The notes: generated by a model not told the origin, from the letters alone. Counted from the first letter of the stretch, positions 21,666 to 32,302 are shown. The stretch is 64,000 bases of DNA from Colocasia esculenta (GCA_014218235.1 CM024755.1:82529960-82593959); one strand, 5' to 3'. A program made the numbers and translations.

Positions 21666-22138
21666 AACTGGCTATCCATATTGGAGTACATGCTCTTTAT
21701 GTGTAAATGACTATGTGGTATATCAAATGGTGAACTGTGGAAGAACAAGTTCGGCTTGTTTGGAAACTATCATCATGCGTGAGAAATATTCTCCGCCAAG
21801 TATCAATAGTCTCATTCCATATAAAGGCCCTGTACTTCACATAGGATTTTTAGTTTCCTTACATTTTATCATGTTAACTCCATGAACAATGTTTTTTCTG
21901 TGACCATGTGCTTGTGTATGACCTTCCTTTCATGAACATGTTTGTCTTGTATCAAGTGCTTGTGTGAATCCTTGCTTAGATGTTGTGTCAACACGTGCAC
22001 ACACTATGGGGGAGTAAGTTAAGGATTGTTGAGTATTTTTCTTGAGGAACCTCTTCCAATATCTACTTGTGGAATTCTCACTTCCTTGAACTCAATGAGC
22101 AATCAATCTGAAACTAGAAAAATCCACTCTGTTCATAT

Positions 22139-22252
22139 CTGTCGACAGACACATTCCATCTGTCGACAGATACACTCAGTCTTGTTCTGGCAGAAACCTC
22201 AATTCCTCAGTCTGTGTGCATCTGTCGACAGACAGACTTATTCTGTCGACAG
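22139..22252. repeat. two CTGTCGACAG doublets downstream of RNase H
   Basis: Starts at 22139, 22160, 22222 and 22243 repeat the LTR geometry (21 / 62 / 21 bp). Confidence 0.95.
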
Positions 22253-23295
22253 ATACACCCATTCTTCTTTATTGTTCAACTCCCTCTTCATATGTTTCAA
22301 GAAAGTGTTCCTTACTTGATTTAAAGGTAAACATTGGTTTGGTTGTGTGCAATATAACCTTTTCATATCCACTTCATGTCAAAGTCGTGAACCAAGTCTA
22401 AATGTTCTTTGATGCAATACTTGATCGAGGTCTTTTTAGATCATTTTGAACACAATGAGCAAACCAAATGTTTTTTAAACATCTCTGTTGAATAACTCCC
22501 TTGTCGAGAAACATGAATCAAAATGATTTGAAAAATCAGAAAGCTCTTGAATTTAATGTTCTACATTACAACTTACCTAAAGAAATCTCATGTACTTGAC
22601 AAAAAGCAAAAATAATAATAAAAAAAGGGGAGAAAAGCTACCTATTTCTTCGGTTCAATCAACAAATTTGTTTTTCATTTGTGGGATGGAGGTAGAGCAA
22701 TGATGAAAATCACTAAGTAACCGGGGACATGGGCATCACCAATGTTAGTCTTCGCGTCAAAGGTTATTTCATTATCTCTATACAATGGCTTGACGGACAC
22801 TCACATTGAGTAACTGGGGGTATTGGCACCACAAATGTCTACCTTCACATGAAAAAGTGAAAGTGCTCCTCATTGCCACTCTTTTCCATCTTCGTTGTTT
22901 ATAGATTCAAAAAAATCATACCAGAAATAGAGTGAAGCCTCCGAAAATCTTTTATGTCAAGTCCAATGTGTTTCTTCGGTAAGACGTTCTTATGGCCATT
23001 TAATTCAATTGTCATCTGACTATCATCTCTATTAAGATGCATGTTTTTCTTCAACGGCCTTAATCAAAAGAGTTATTTAATTTTCACTGGTTATTGTGAA
23101 ATGTGTTCTTCATGATCTAATTAAAGAACTTATCGGTTTTAATTCAAAATCATTTTAGATTTGTGTCATGTCTTCATCTTAATGGATATGAATTTTTGTC
23201 TTGCACATACACCCATTTTGCCTTAAAACAACAAATGAACACTTGTCCCTTTGAAAAATTTTGACAAAAATCAAGTTTTCACCAAAAGGAGCTAT

Positions 23296-23327
23296 CTGTC
23301 GACAGATAGACTTTCATCTGTCGACAG
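23296..23327. repeat. CTGTCGACAG doublet upstream of the extra ORF
   Basis: Palindromes at 23296-23305 and 23318-23327, 22 bp apart, about 255 bp before the ATG of the extra ORF. Confidence 0.95.
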
Positions 23328-23581
23328 ACGATGGCGCAGATCCGTTTTTGAACCAAACCCTCGCGCCGGTTCACATCCTTTTCGTGGGGCCTCTCTTTTA
23401 AAACCCTCTAAACCCATTCTAAGGCCACCCACGACTCATTCTCACCCTTCCTCTCTTTTCCCTCCTCCTCCTCTCCAAACCCCCTCTCTTTCCCCCTTCA
23501 GGGCTCCGTCTCCGACGATCCTGCTCCTCGTCTGGGATCCCTCCACTCTCCCTTCACACCATTCTCATCCTTCCTCCTGCG

Positions 23582-24791
23582 ATGGCACCCAAATCGAAGC
23601 TTCTCGCTCGCCGTCGTCGCGCTCCGACGGACGCCGGAGAAAGCTCCAGGGCTCCTTCCGAACGCCGCAGCAAGCATCGTGAGGATCGGTTGCCGGAACT
23701 CATCGTTCCTCAAGGTCTCCGTCTTATCCGACCCAACGGCACCTTCAAGAAGATTGTCCAATCCCGGTATGTGGACTTCGAGTCCTTAGCACCGATGTTC
23801 CCCTCACTCCTACCTTATTTTGACACTCAAGGGTGGACATCCTTCTTGTACTCCCACTTGCAATACTCTCCAACTGCCGTATCCGAGTTCTACAATAACT
23901 TAGGGCTTTCCGATCAGGGAGATATCTACTCTTCGGTGAAAGGCACTCGTTTTCGCCTCACCGCAAATCTTCTCTCCACAGCCCTTGAAATTCCAAACTC
24001 AGGAGTTGAAATCTTCAACTACAATCCCTCTGCTTCTGAGTACTATGAGCTTCTCATGTTGGAACCTTATGACACTACCAAGGAGATTGCTCGTCTCAAC
24101 GCCAACTCCTTTCCTCCCTTGATCCGGATGATCCATCACATCTTCACTACCTTGATCGTCCCGAAGGATGGAAGTCGAGAGTTAGTCACCGAGGTCCATA
24201 AATCCCTATTCATTTTTTTTCCTCAAGTGTCAAGAAATCAATCTTCCTGAACTCATGATAAGCCTCATCCGTCGGTGTTTCTCTAACACCAAAAGATCAA
24301 TGCCATATGCTTGCCCCATCACTTCTCTTCTTATTTTCCTTGGCATTCCTATCCCTCCAAGTGAGCTCATCTCACTAAAATCCCGAAGTGCCTTTGACCT
24401 CACTGCCGCCAACCGCATGGGCTACAAGATTGTAGACGGCGTCGTCACTAGGACTCTCAAGGGAAAGGAACCACAAGGAGCTGACGTGTCAACTGGTGAA
24501 GAAGACAATGAAGATGATGAAGCAAATGAAGGCAGTGATGAAGACCCTCAGGATGAGCAAATGCCTGACCAAGCTCAAGAGTTTGATGATGTACCTGTGC
24601 CTCCACAACAATCCATTCGTGATTACTTGGCACAAATCCATCAAGAAATGATCTCAGGATTTGCTCACATGACGTCAAGATTTGATCAAGTAGACGCTCG
24701 CCTCGACACTTTAGATGACTGTCTTGACAACCTCTACTCCGAGAGAGATGAATCCCGTCACCCTCCTCCTGCTGGACATGACGATGAATAG
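23582..24791 (+). CDS. Copia-1 extra 3' ORF, putative plant transposon protein domain
   Basis: From the ATG at 23582, a basic N-terminus (MAPKSKLLARRRR, NLS-like) precedes a domain with YVDFESLAPMFPSLLPYFDT, AVSEFYNNLGLSDQG and FRLTANLLSTALEIPNSG. This resembles the uncharacterised plant transposon protein family (Transposase_32 type) found with plant retroelements. The frame closes at 24250 after a T homopolymer (about 24220-24228) and continues in another frame from 24255 to 24791, with CPITSLLIFLGIPIP, an acidic Asp/Glu-rich stretch and a short coiled-coil-like C-terminus. Together they look like one ~400-residue protein with a homopolymer-associated shift. It occupies the place of the env-like ORF of Sireviruses; I see no signal peptide or membrane segment. 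Function unknown. Confidence 0.75.
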
Positions 24792-25061
24792 AGGGTCTCA
24801 GGGTCATTAGAGGTCACTAAGAGTCTTAGATGGGAATTAGTCTCACTTGTCTTATCATCTTTTGCTTGTTCATGTTATTTCCCTTTCTTTTTATCGAGTC
24901 ATGTAATGATTATCAAATGTACTGTGAAATTTCAATGATCAATCAATGAAAACTCAGTTCATGTTTATTTGTCTCTAAATGTGCATGACTTGACCTTTTG
25001 CATGTTGTCAAAAAGGGGGAGAACATCAATATATGCATCAATTGAATGTTTTTGTCATCAT
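24792..25061 (+). other. Copia-1 3' untranslated segment
   Basis: AT-rich, no ORF. Contains a first AAAAAGGGGGAGAA at about 25011-25024, 50 bp upstream of the PPT, an apparent duplicate polypurine tract. Confidence 0.6.
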
Positions 25062-25062
25062 C

Positions 25063-25076
25063 AAAAAGGGGGAGAT
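25063..25076 (+). other. polypurine tract of Copia-1
   Basis: AAAAAGGGGGAGAT immediately upstream of the 3' LTR TGTTGGG. Copia-2 has the identical tract. Confidence 0.93.
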
Positions 25077-26442
25077 TGTTGGGTTTTTCATATATCATGT
25101 TTTTGATGATCACATTAACACCCTTGAACATTGATTTAATGCAAAATTGATGTGCTAACTAACATGAAAAACACCATGAAAGTGATTGAGTTAAACATTG
25201 CTAAATCATACAATGTATATCACTAACAATGTATTTGCATGTAGGTGCACAAGCATGAAACATGGAGCATTGAAGAGGCATTGAAGAAATGAGCAAAAAG
25301 CACAAATATCTGTCAAAGAGGTGTATCTGTCGACAGATGCAATGTACCTGTCGACAGATTCACACAGTCATTCCAAGACAGAACTCAGGTTTGCATCTCT
25401 GAGTGTATCTGTCGACAGATGAAATGTACCTGTCCACAGATACACACAGACAACCCAGGTCAGAGCTCAGGTTTTCTATTCCTGAGTGCATCTGTCGACA
25501 GATGCAAACTGCCTGTCGACAGATACACTCAGAAACTCATTTTCCTGAAACCCAGTTCTCAGCCTGAGTCTGCCTGTCGACAGATGCAAGTGCACCTGTC
25601 GACAGCCGATGGAAACTTCAGATTTTGGGTTTCCAAATCCGGCCCCAATTGGGTGTTTCCTTCCTCCACGACCCCCACCTTTACCTAACACTATATAAGC
25701 ATCCTTTTGGAGCCAAATTCGCAGAGAGCAGCCTCCCATCCAAGAGCCTCCAAGGGACCAAGAGGAAAAGCCCCAAATTGCTGCTCTGCTTCAACTTTCC
25801 GCCCAGATCGACGTGGAATCACCATCTATGCGGAGCTGAAGCCGGATCGTCATCAATTCAACCTTCTACATCGATCAATCTACATCCAATCGAAGTTTGA
25901 AGAGCGTTTGGACGATCCACGAGAAGAATTCCAACCGGATTTGTTCCCTAATTCCTAATTCTTCTCCATTTCATAATTTCCATTCCATCGTGTGTGTGTG
26001 TGGTTGTGTTTCGAGCATCCCTTGTGCTTGATTCACGTATTTGTGGTTGTTCTGATCGTGCTTCATCAGACAACGTGTGTGTGGTTGAGTTGTGGTGTTA
26101 AACTCGCTCATAATCAGTCGTTTCTGCGTGTGTGTGTGGACGGTGGATGTAGGATACACGAGTTGTGTACTCTGAACCACCTTAAATCATCGTGTTCTGT
26201 GGTTTGTTCGCGTTTTGCGATAGATGATTGGTAGGCACGGTGTTCATACGCACGTTTGATTCCCTGTTCTCTTTTAGATCAACTCAAGCGGTCTCACACT
26301 TAATTGAATTTGAATCAAATTTCATTAAGATCACTGTAGCATCGAAAAGAAGCCATCAATAGTTTAAAATTGCCGTAATCTATTCAACCCCCCCCCCCCC
26401 CCTTCTAGATTACCGTATTGTGTACTTCCGCATAACTCTTCA
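25077..26442 (+). repeat. Copia-1 3' LTR
   Basis: Matches the 5' LTR throughout. Palindromes start at 25327, 25348, 25409, 25430 (mutated to CTGTCCACAG), 25492, 25513, 25574 and 25596. TATA box TATATAA at 25692. A C homopolymer of about 14 near 26389 is 7 in the 5' copy. Ends TTCA, followed by the TSD ACTCT. Confidence 0.93.
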
Positions 26443-26618
26443 ACTCTTACTTCTCCAACCGACTGACCGGCGAAGAAGACTTTAGTTCGTTGGTTATCTT
26501 GCAAGAAAGTCAAACAAACAAGTGAAAGAAACGATTAGACTAAGTTTTGTAATATCAAATTCAATGAAGTGAGTGAGAAACTTGCTTGCGTGGGCTTGAA
26601 CACATCTTGTGGAGGTGG
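26443..26618. other. flank between Copia-1 and the next LTR
   Basis: TSD of Copia-1 followed by sequence without recognisable features. Confidence 0.5.
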
Positions 26619-26957
26619 TGTAACACCCCTAAAATAAGTATGGGTGTGTAGTGAATGAAGTGATGGGTGTGAATATGAAGTGAGATGAATGCACTAAATA
26701 GAATTAAAAGCAAAACAAACGAACAGAAGAGGATTCTATTGAAGGCTTGGCATTGCAGTGGATGAGGAGGAAGAAGCCCCCAACTTGCTCCAAAGAACTT
26801 GAGAGGATGAAGCAAATTCTCCTCCAATTGAAGAACACTTTGAATTAAGCTTGAGGGGAGGAAGTTCTTCTCTTCAAGCTCGGGGTTTAGCTCTCCAACG
26901 CAGCAGGGCTTTGCCAACACTTGTGTTCTCTTTTTTAAAACAATGGTCATGGGGGTT

Positions 26958-26965
26958 CTTTTATA
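26958..26965 (-). promoter_or_regulatory. TATA box of the split LTR
   Basis: Minus-strand TATAAAAG, about 30 bp downstream of the first module of the array. Confidence 0.65.
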
Positions 26966-26984
26966 GGGATAAAATTTCATAATT

Positions 26985-27485
26985 CACGACGGACACAGTG
27001 GTCGCCTATTAAGGTGAATCACGACCGACCAAAGCGTCGAGTTTCAAAGCATTCCTTACTTCGACTGTGGCCTTTCCAAACATCGAGTATAGCAGGTTTC
27101 AAAATCACGACGACATAGTCCAACACATTTATAACACTTCCAATATTGATCAGATTCTTGCCAAATAAATAAATAGAAAGATTGAATCACAACGACCTGA
27201 GTGGTCGCGTATTTGAAAGAATCTATCTTCTATTGGGAATTGATCTTTAAACAATGGAAGGTCAGAAACGCAATGGCCTAAGTGGACGCGATTCTATTTA
27301 GCAACAAAATCTTTCTAAAAATGATTTTGGAAATTGCCATAATTCAAAAATGGAAACTCTTAAACACGATGACCGTTATGGACGCGAACATAAAACATAG
27401 TTCCGGTCGGAATAGGAAGACAATACACGACGGTTTGACCCGAAGCGAATCAACTTCTTAAACCGCGACCATTGTGTCTGTCACG
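26985..27485. repeat. CGCGAC / GTCGCG inverted-module array, U3 of the split LTR
   Basis: Six or more modules in which a CACGACG or CGACC half is followed 8-14 nt later by GTCGCG or a variant, for example CACGACGGACACAGTGGTCG near 26993 and CAACGACCTGAGTGGTCGCG near 27190. They are separated by about 50-100 bp of AT-rich DNA. Confidence 0.65.
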
Positions 27486-28170
27486 AATCAAATGTGCATA
27501 GAGGTGTTGCCCAGCTAGCAAGCCCAGAGGGGGGGGTGAATGGGGCTTTAAAACTTCGTTGACTAACCCTGTACACACGAAAATGTTTACACAAAATACA
27601 CTTCGATGGATGTTAGTGATAGTGAAGATAAACAGCAATCACACAACACAAGGAATTATCCTGGTTCGGATCTCCTCTCCTTAGGAGTCGTACGTCCAGT
27701 CCATGAGCAAAATCTCAGGATTTCACTACCAAAGGTACCGTCCCCCTTAAGGACCCTTACACCCAGACGCAGCTGGTCTTCCTTCAACCCGAAGGGAATT
27801 ACAACCCCCTAGATACCACACCAGGTCCTCCATCACAACAGAAGGGAAAGACATACCCTGGATCCCACCAGGTCTTCCTTCATAACAAAAGGGAACAACT
27901 TAAGAAATAGTGATCAAAGAGATGACACCCCTAGATCAAGCTTATAGAACACTGCTTGATCTGAAGCAAGGACTGAGAAGAAGAAGAGATCTACAATCAA
28001 GGATTCTTCTCAGACCGAAGGGCTCTCACACAGATGTGAACTTAGCACCGAGAGCAAGAGCTAAAAACTAATGAGAGTTTGTGTCTGGCTCTAAGAAGGG
28101 TTTTCAGAAGGTTGAAAACGTTGTCGCTTGTAGTTCTCTCACTTACTCTGTTTTTCGAACTTCATTCTTC

Positions 28171-28179
28171 TATATATAT
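28171..28179 (-). promoter_or_regulatory. TATA box, Copia-2 3' LTR
   Basis: TATATATA run on the minus strand. The counterpart in the 5' LTR is at 50766-50774. Confidence 0.55.
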
Positions 28180-28589
28180 CAACGTTTGAAATTCGAACGT
28201 TGAAGTGTCTGTTGTCTCCATGCATAGGTGTACGTTAGACTGCTTGATCCTTGGAAGCTTCCAGTCAACAGTCTCTTATCTTTTCATGCACGTAAAGAGA
28301 TAAGATATTCTGTAATATCCTTTGGCTTCTATTTTGTCCAACGTTGTATCACTAGAGCTGTCAATGACCTGCATATATTAAATGCTAGAACAGTAGATAG
28401 CTAGGTTGTCTCTTGTTGTCAGTCATCGTTGGTGTGAACATTCACCAAAATAGTAATGCCATTTTACTGTTCAAAAAGGATGCATAGAGAATAGTCATGA
28501 TATCGTCTGTATGCATGCAGAGATACGTACCATCGTAATAAATGCATTGCTGTAAAAAAGATATACGAGACGACTTTGACTTTTCAACA

Positions 28590-29560
28590 AATTCAAAAAT
28601 CAGCTCGAAAGGCAAATCATTATTTTCTATGAAATCGCTATATGCAAATGAGTTGATATTCGTGAAAATCGTTGTGTGCTCATAAGCACGCTGATGCACT
28701 AACAACCAAATTGATGTAGAGACAAATCGTTGTGGCTTCGTAAGCAAATCGTTATGCATGAGTTGTTATGGTCAGTGATCAAGTCGTTATGTAACTTATT
28801 GAATCATTACAGAGATCAAATCGTTATTCTTACTTAGAAAATCGATGTGAGACCAAATCGTTATGATCACTAGAGGAATCGTTACGAGACCAAATCGTTA
28901 TGATCACTAAAGGAATCGTTATGAGACCAAATCATTATCATCACTAAAGGAATCGTTACGAAAGTAAGTCGTTTCAATTATTAAAGAAATCATTGCGAGA
29001 CCAAATCGATGCGATCACTTATCGAATCGTTGTGAGGGCAAATCGTTGCGATCACTTATCGAATTTTTGTGGGACAAAATCGTTGCGATCACTTATCGAA
29101 TCGTTGTGGGACCAAATCGTTGCGATCACTTATCGAATCGTTGTGAGGGAAAACCGTTGCGATCATTCGAACAAATCGTTGCGATGAGCAAATCATTACG
29201 ATGACTTAAGGAATCGTTGCGATGAGCAAATCGTTACAAAATCTGAAGAAATCGTTGCGATGAGTAAATCGTTACGATGACTTACAGAATCGTTGTGATG
29301 AGCAAATCGTTATGACGACTTAAGTAATCGTTGTGATGAGCAAATCGTTACGATGACTTAGGGAATCGTTGCAATGAGCAAATCGTTATGACGACTTAAG
29401 GAATCGTTGTGGAAACGATTTCTTTGTTAAAACCAGGCGACATTTCAGTCCATGAAGAAATCGTTAAGGAACTTATCAAATTGTTATGATGAAATCGTTG
29501 TAGACAGAGAAAATCGTTGTGATTTACAATAGAAGTCGATGTGGACTTAGAGAGACATCA
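28590..29560. repeat. 38-bp tandem array with AATCGTTRCGAT motif (Copia-2 3' LTR)
   Basis: About 40 occurrences of AATCGTT in 970 bp. The clearest unit is AATCGTTGCGATGAGCA plus AATCGTTACGATGACTTAAG, 38 bp with two motif copies 17 and 21 bp apart. ATCGTTGCGAT is itself an imperfect palindrome (ATCG / CGAT around 3 nt). Some units have ACCAAATCGTTATGATCACT variants. The short ORFs across it follow the repeat period and are not genes. Confidence 0.9.
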
Positions 29561-29748
29561 GAATTGAAATTAATAATGCTTCAGAAAGGTAATACTTACC
29601 AAATTGGCTTGTTGGCTTGTTTTTTCTGTAATATTCCCTGTGCTCAAGACTTATGGAATATATGTTAGTAATTTTTGACAAGGTTTTATTAATCACCAAA
29701 AAATAAGTGTGTAATTAATTAAATTACATGGGGACAAACTGATCATCA

Positions 29749-29762
29749 ATCTCCCCCTTTTT
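29749..29762 (-). other. polypurine tract of Copia-2
   Basis: Minus-strand AAAAAGGGGGAGAT directly upstream of the 3' LTR, identical to the Copia-1 tract. Confidence 0.9.
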
Positions 29763-29907
29763 GGTGATGACAAAACTTAACAAGGAGTATGAGTAATCTA
29801 AAGCTTTTTCAGAATGTATTTCAGAAGTGCTAAGTATTTCTCCACCTTTTTGTCATTAAGAAAAAAGATACAACGCTGAGACAAAGAAAGAGAGAAAACA
29901 AGGAAAT

Positions 29908-31438
29908 TTATGGAGCATTGGAGGGTTCAGAGAGATAGAAGGCAGGAGACAAGAGTGATGCAAAGCGCCTAATGATTGGTAGCGCTTGGCATTCCTGCTC
30001 TTCAAAATAGGCTTGAAATGCTCCAAGCTTAATACAATAGGAGGGTTCCATGGTGGGAATCATCCTCTTGATGTGAAGCTGTCTCTGATCTGATATGAAA
30101 TCCCAGTATTTGTCACTGCCAAGAGTTACCTTGTAGGAGAGGAAGCGACCAAAACTGACAAACTGAATAAACAAAGTGATTTTAAAGGGATAGAAAATCT
30201 GATGCTGCCGAAGTTCCTTCTTTAATGCTAGAAAGATCCTGTACCGTTCTTCCCATTTCAGGAAGGAGTCTCGGACAAGGTGAAGAGAATTGACATCCAG
30301 AAAGTCAGCGGGAGTCAGAAGAGGTTGATGGGAGCGAGCCTGAGAGGCATTCAACTCTTGAAGCTGTTGAGCAGACAAAGTGTATAGATTTTCCCAATCA
30401 GCAGGTAATAGACGCTCACATTCAGATAGAATAGGGGCAAGAACATCGGCCTTGAGGTACCCCTAAATATACTACTTGAAGACAAATCTATGAAAGGCGA
30501 GGTTACAACCTTCTTGCACAGAGAGCCTAGCCATAACCTGAGCAGCACGCTCAAACATGAGAGTTCCCACAGATGAATCCATGATTAGGGAGTGAAGTGG
30601 AGGAAGGAACACCACATCAGGAATGATCAAGGTGGCAAAGTCAACCTGAAGAGGTTCGGTGTGAGCAGCCCTGGAATTTAGATCATGGATGGCTTGCCTG
30701 AACTGGCCCAGCTGCACCTCGGGAATGTTATGAAGATAGCAGTAATCACAGTACATTTTGTATTTCCGGATGAACTTGATTTCCTTCTGAATGAAGGGTC
30801 CAAAAGTATGTTTGTGATGAATCTGAAACCATTCAGAGAGAGGAAGAGGAGCTTCTCTGGGAGGATATCTAGCAGCTTGACTATGACGAAAGCGACTGTA
30901 CAGATCTATGTTGCTCCGAGCCCATCGATCTTCAGTTTTGGCTTCAGTCATGGAAATTTTTTTTGACTATTGGGCCTTGGAAAGAAAAGAATAAGGGAAA
31001 ATGGTTTTGAGATGGGCAGAAAGATTTTGGAAGGGAAGGCCAAAGAGGTGAGGAAACACTACCTTTTGATGAAATTCTTCATAGATATGTTTTTGCTTAT
31101 TGGTAATGGAAAGAGAGAACCAAAGGGGAGAATAAGAAGGTTCAGAAGAGACAGGATGGGTAGAAGTGAGTCTCCTCTTCTTAGGAATGGGACTGGAAGA
31201 GCCTGTCCTATGAGAGTGGGTCCCAACAACCAGGACTGAACGAAGTATTACTACTTCGAATTCATCTTTGATGTCCTGGATTTCTGTGTGAGCTAATTGG
31301 GCACCCTCAGGAATAATAGTAATGAAAGAAGGGGGTGGTTGTGGATGGAAGATGGAGGCAGGAGAGATGGAAGGGAGATCAGAAGGCCCTGAAGAAGGAC
31401 CACTAGATGAGGCTCCTGCTGAAGAAGATGCAGGAGGA
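29908..31438 (-). pseudogene. Copia-2 extra 3' ORF, truncated and with three in-frame TAG codons
   Basis: One minus-strand frame runs from the junction with the nested element (31438) to a stop at 29908. It is interrupted by amber codons at 30967-30969, 30472-30474 and 30463-30465. The first part is Pro/Ser-rich with an NLS-like PKKRR. From MTEAKTEDRW (30951) come ~160 residues with CDYCYLHNIPEVQLGQF and LIIPDVVFLPPLHSLIMD, then YPFKITLFIQFVSFGRF and EEQECQALPIIRRFASLL. I do not recognise a family. Its position between RNase H and PPT equals that of the extra ORF in Copia-1, but the sequence is clearly different. The true start is lost to the nested insertion. Confidence 0.6.
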
Positions 31439-32287
31439 ACTTATGATTAAAATGTGTCCATTATTAGTTAAATATTGTACGCATATTATCATCCAAGTAC
31501 TTTATGCACCCTAAATAATTTAACACGCTTAAAGTAGATAAATATTATTTAAACAAGGATAACACATGTATGTATACATACGCACATCCATAACACTAAC
31601 TATGTGCATTAAAATAATTAAATACAATAGACCCCTCAATAATTAGATAATTCACAGACGTTTAAATATATAATTTGCATGCTCAGAAATAAACTCATGA
31701 TTACTTACAAAGTGTATGATAATAATTTCTTACTATGTGTACAACACGCACCATATGCATGAGATTTACATACATTGATAACTAGATAATGCATGCACAA
31801 TTATGTATGTTTTATACTTGTATGAAAATAGCACACATATACTTACATGGTCCACAACAAATTACCTATTACACGGACAATGTTATTTATATATTATTCA
31901 TATACTATAGATGAATTGACGTACGTAGGATTAAATAGATAGATAGCACATGCATAAAGTAACATACATATGTATATATATATACTTCATATATTTACAA
32001 CATAATTATATACACTATGCATGAAGTAGATAACTACAACATGCACATCAGAAATTCGATTATCATGCATAATATGACTTAAGTATTATGAGTGTAAGAT
32101 TTTTAGTATTCACAATATACCTCAATGTAGCTAATTGCCTCTTCTCATGTAAAATATTATATATATATGCATGAGTTCATAAGGAATATAGAAATTATAA
32201 TACGCGCAATTGAATACACACACTATACACACAATAAATAATTATACATGCATAATATGAAATGAATGAAAATTTCGGGGTATCACA
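31438..32287 (-). repeat. LTR1 (partial) of the tandem TR-GAG-like element
   Basis: Aligns to 36417-37240 of LTR2 and 41362-42211 of LTR3, starting with ACTTATGATTAAAATGTGTC. Only the U3-proximal ~850 bp remain. Very AT-rich; no gene. Confidence 0.88.
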
Positions 32288-32302
32288 CTCTCCCCCCCTT
32301 GA
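32288..32302 (-). other. polypurine tract, internal 1
   Basis: Minus-strand AAGGGGGGGAGAG-like tract next to the end of LTR1. Confidence 0.75.

Larger units (their letters stand above)
21666..23581 (+). other. non-coding 3' region of Copia-1 with six CTGTCGACAG sites
   Basis: No ORF with a recognisable domain. A purine-rich GGGGGAG at about 22009-22016 resembles an internal polypurine tract. Palindromes lie at 22139, 22160, 22222, 22243, 23296 and 23318: three doublets with spacings of 21, 21 and 22 bp, two of them 62 bp apart as in the LTR. The segment just before 23582 is pyrimidine-rich, like a leader. Confidence 0.8.
15103..26442 (+). mobile_element. Copia-1: complete Sirevirus-type Ty1/copia retrotransposon
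   Basis: An 11,340-bp element with 5' LTR 15103-16435, PBS, gag-pol, an extra 3' ORF, PPT, and 3' LTR 25077-26442, flanked by the perfect TSD ACTCT (15098-15102 and 26443-26447). The protein order gag-PR-IN-RT-RNase H defines Ty1/copia. The length, two zinc knuckles, long 3' region with an additional ORF, and palindromic non-coding repeats fit Sireviruses. The 3' LTR is 33 bp longer than the 5' copy, mainly because the 5' copy lacks single bases in homopolymers. Coding frames are broken as written, but many breaks are probably sequencing errors. Confidence 0.93.
26619..27504 (-). repeat. LTR split by Copia-2, proximal part
   Basis: In plus orientation it starts TGTAACACCCC; rejoined with 52336-52439 (ending GGCATTACA) it gives an LTR of about 990 bp with TGTAA...TTACA ends. 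On the minus strand a TATAAAAG box (26958-26965) sits just downstream of a CGACG/GTCGCG module array (26985-27485). The flanks (GGTGG and GTATA) do not match, so it may be the remnant of a longer element rather than a clean solo LTR. No coding domain adjoins it. Confidence 0.6.
27505..29748 (-). repeat. Copia-2 3' LTR
   Basis: In plus orientation it starts TGTTGCCCAGC and ends GATCATCA. It has a TATA box on the minus strand at 28171-28179 (TATATATA). A long AATCGTT tandem array (28590-29560) makes up nearly half of it, upstream of the TATA box. Confidence 0.92.

Noticed and set aside
22009..22030. GGGGGAGTAAGTTAAGG as the Copia-1 polypurine tract
   Set aside because: The 3' LTR starts 3 kb further on, directly after a better tract at 25063-25076; it may be an internal or former tract.
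28993..29187. ORF of repeated IVVRANRCDH-like peptides, also at 51561-51782
   Set aside because: It simply translates the 38-bp AATCGTT tandem repeat inside an LTR.
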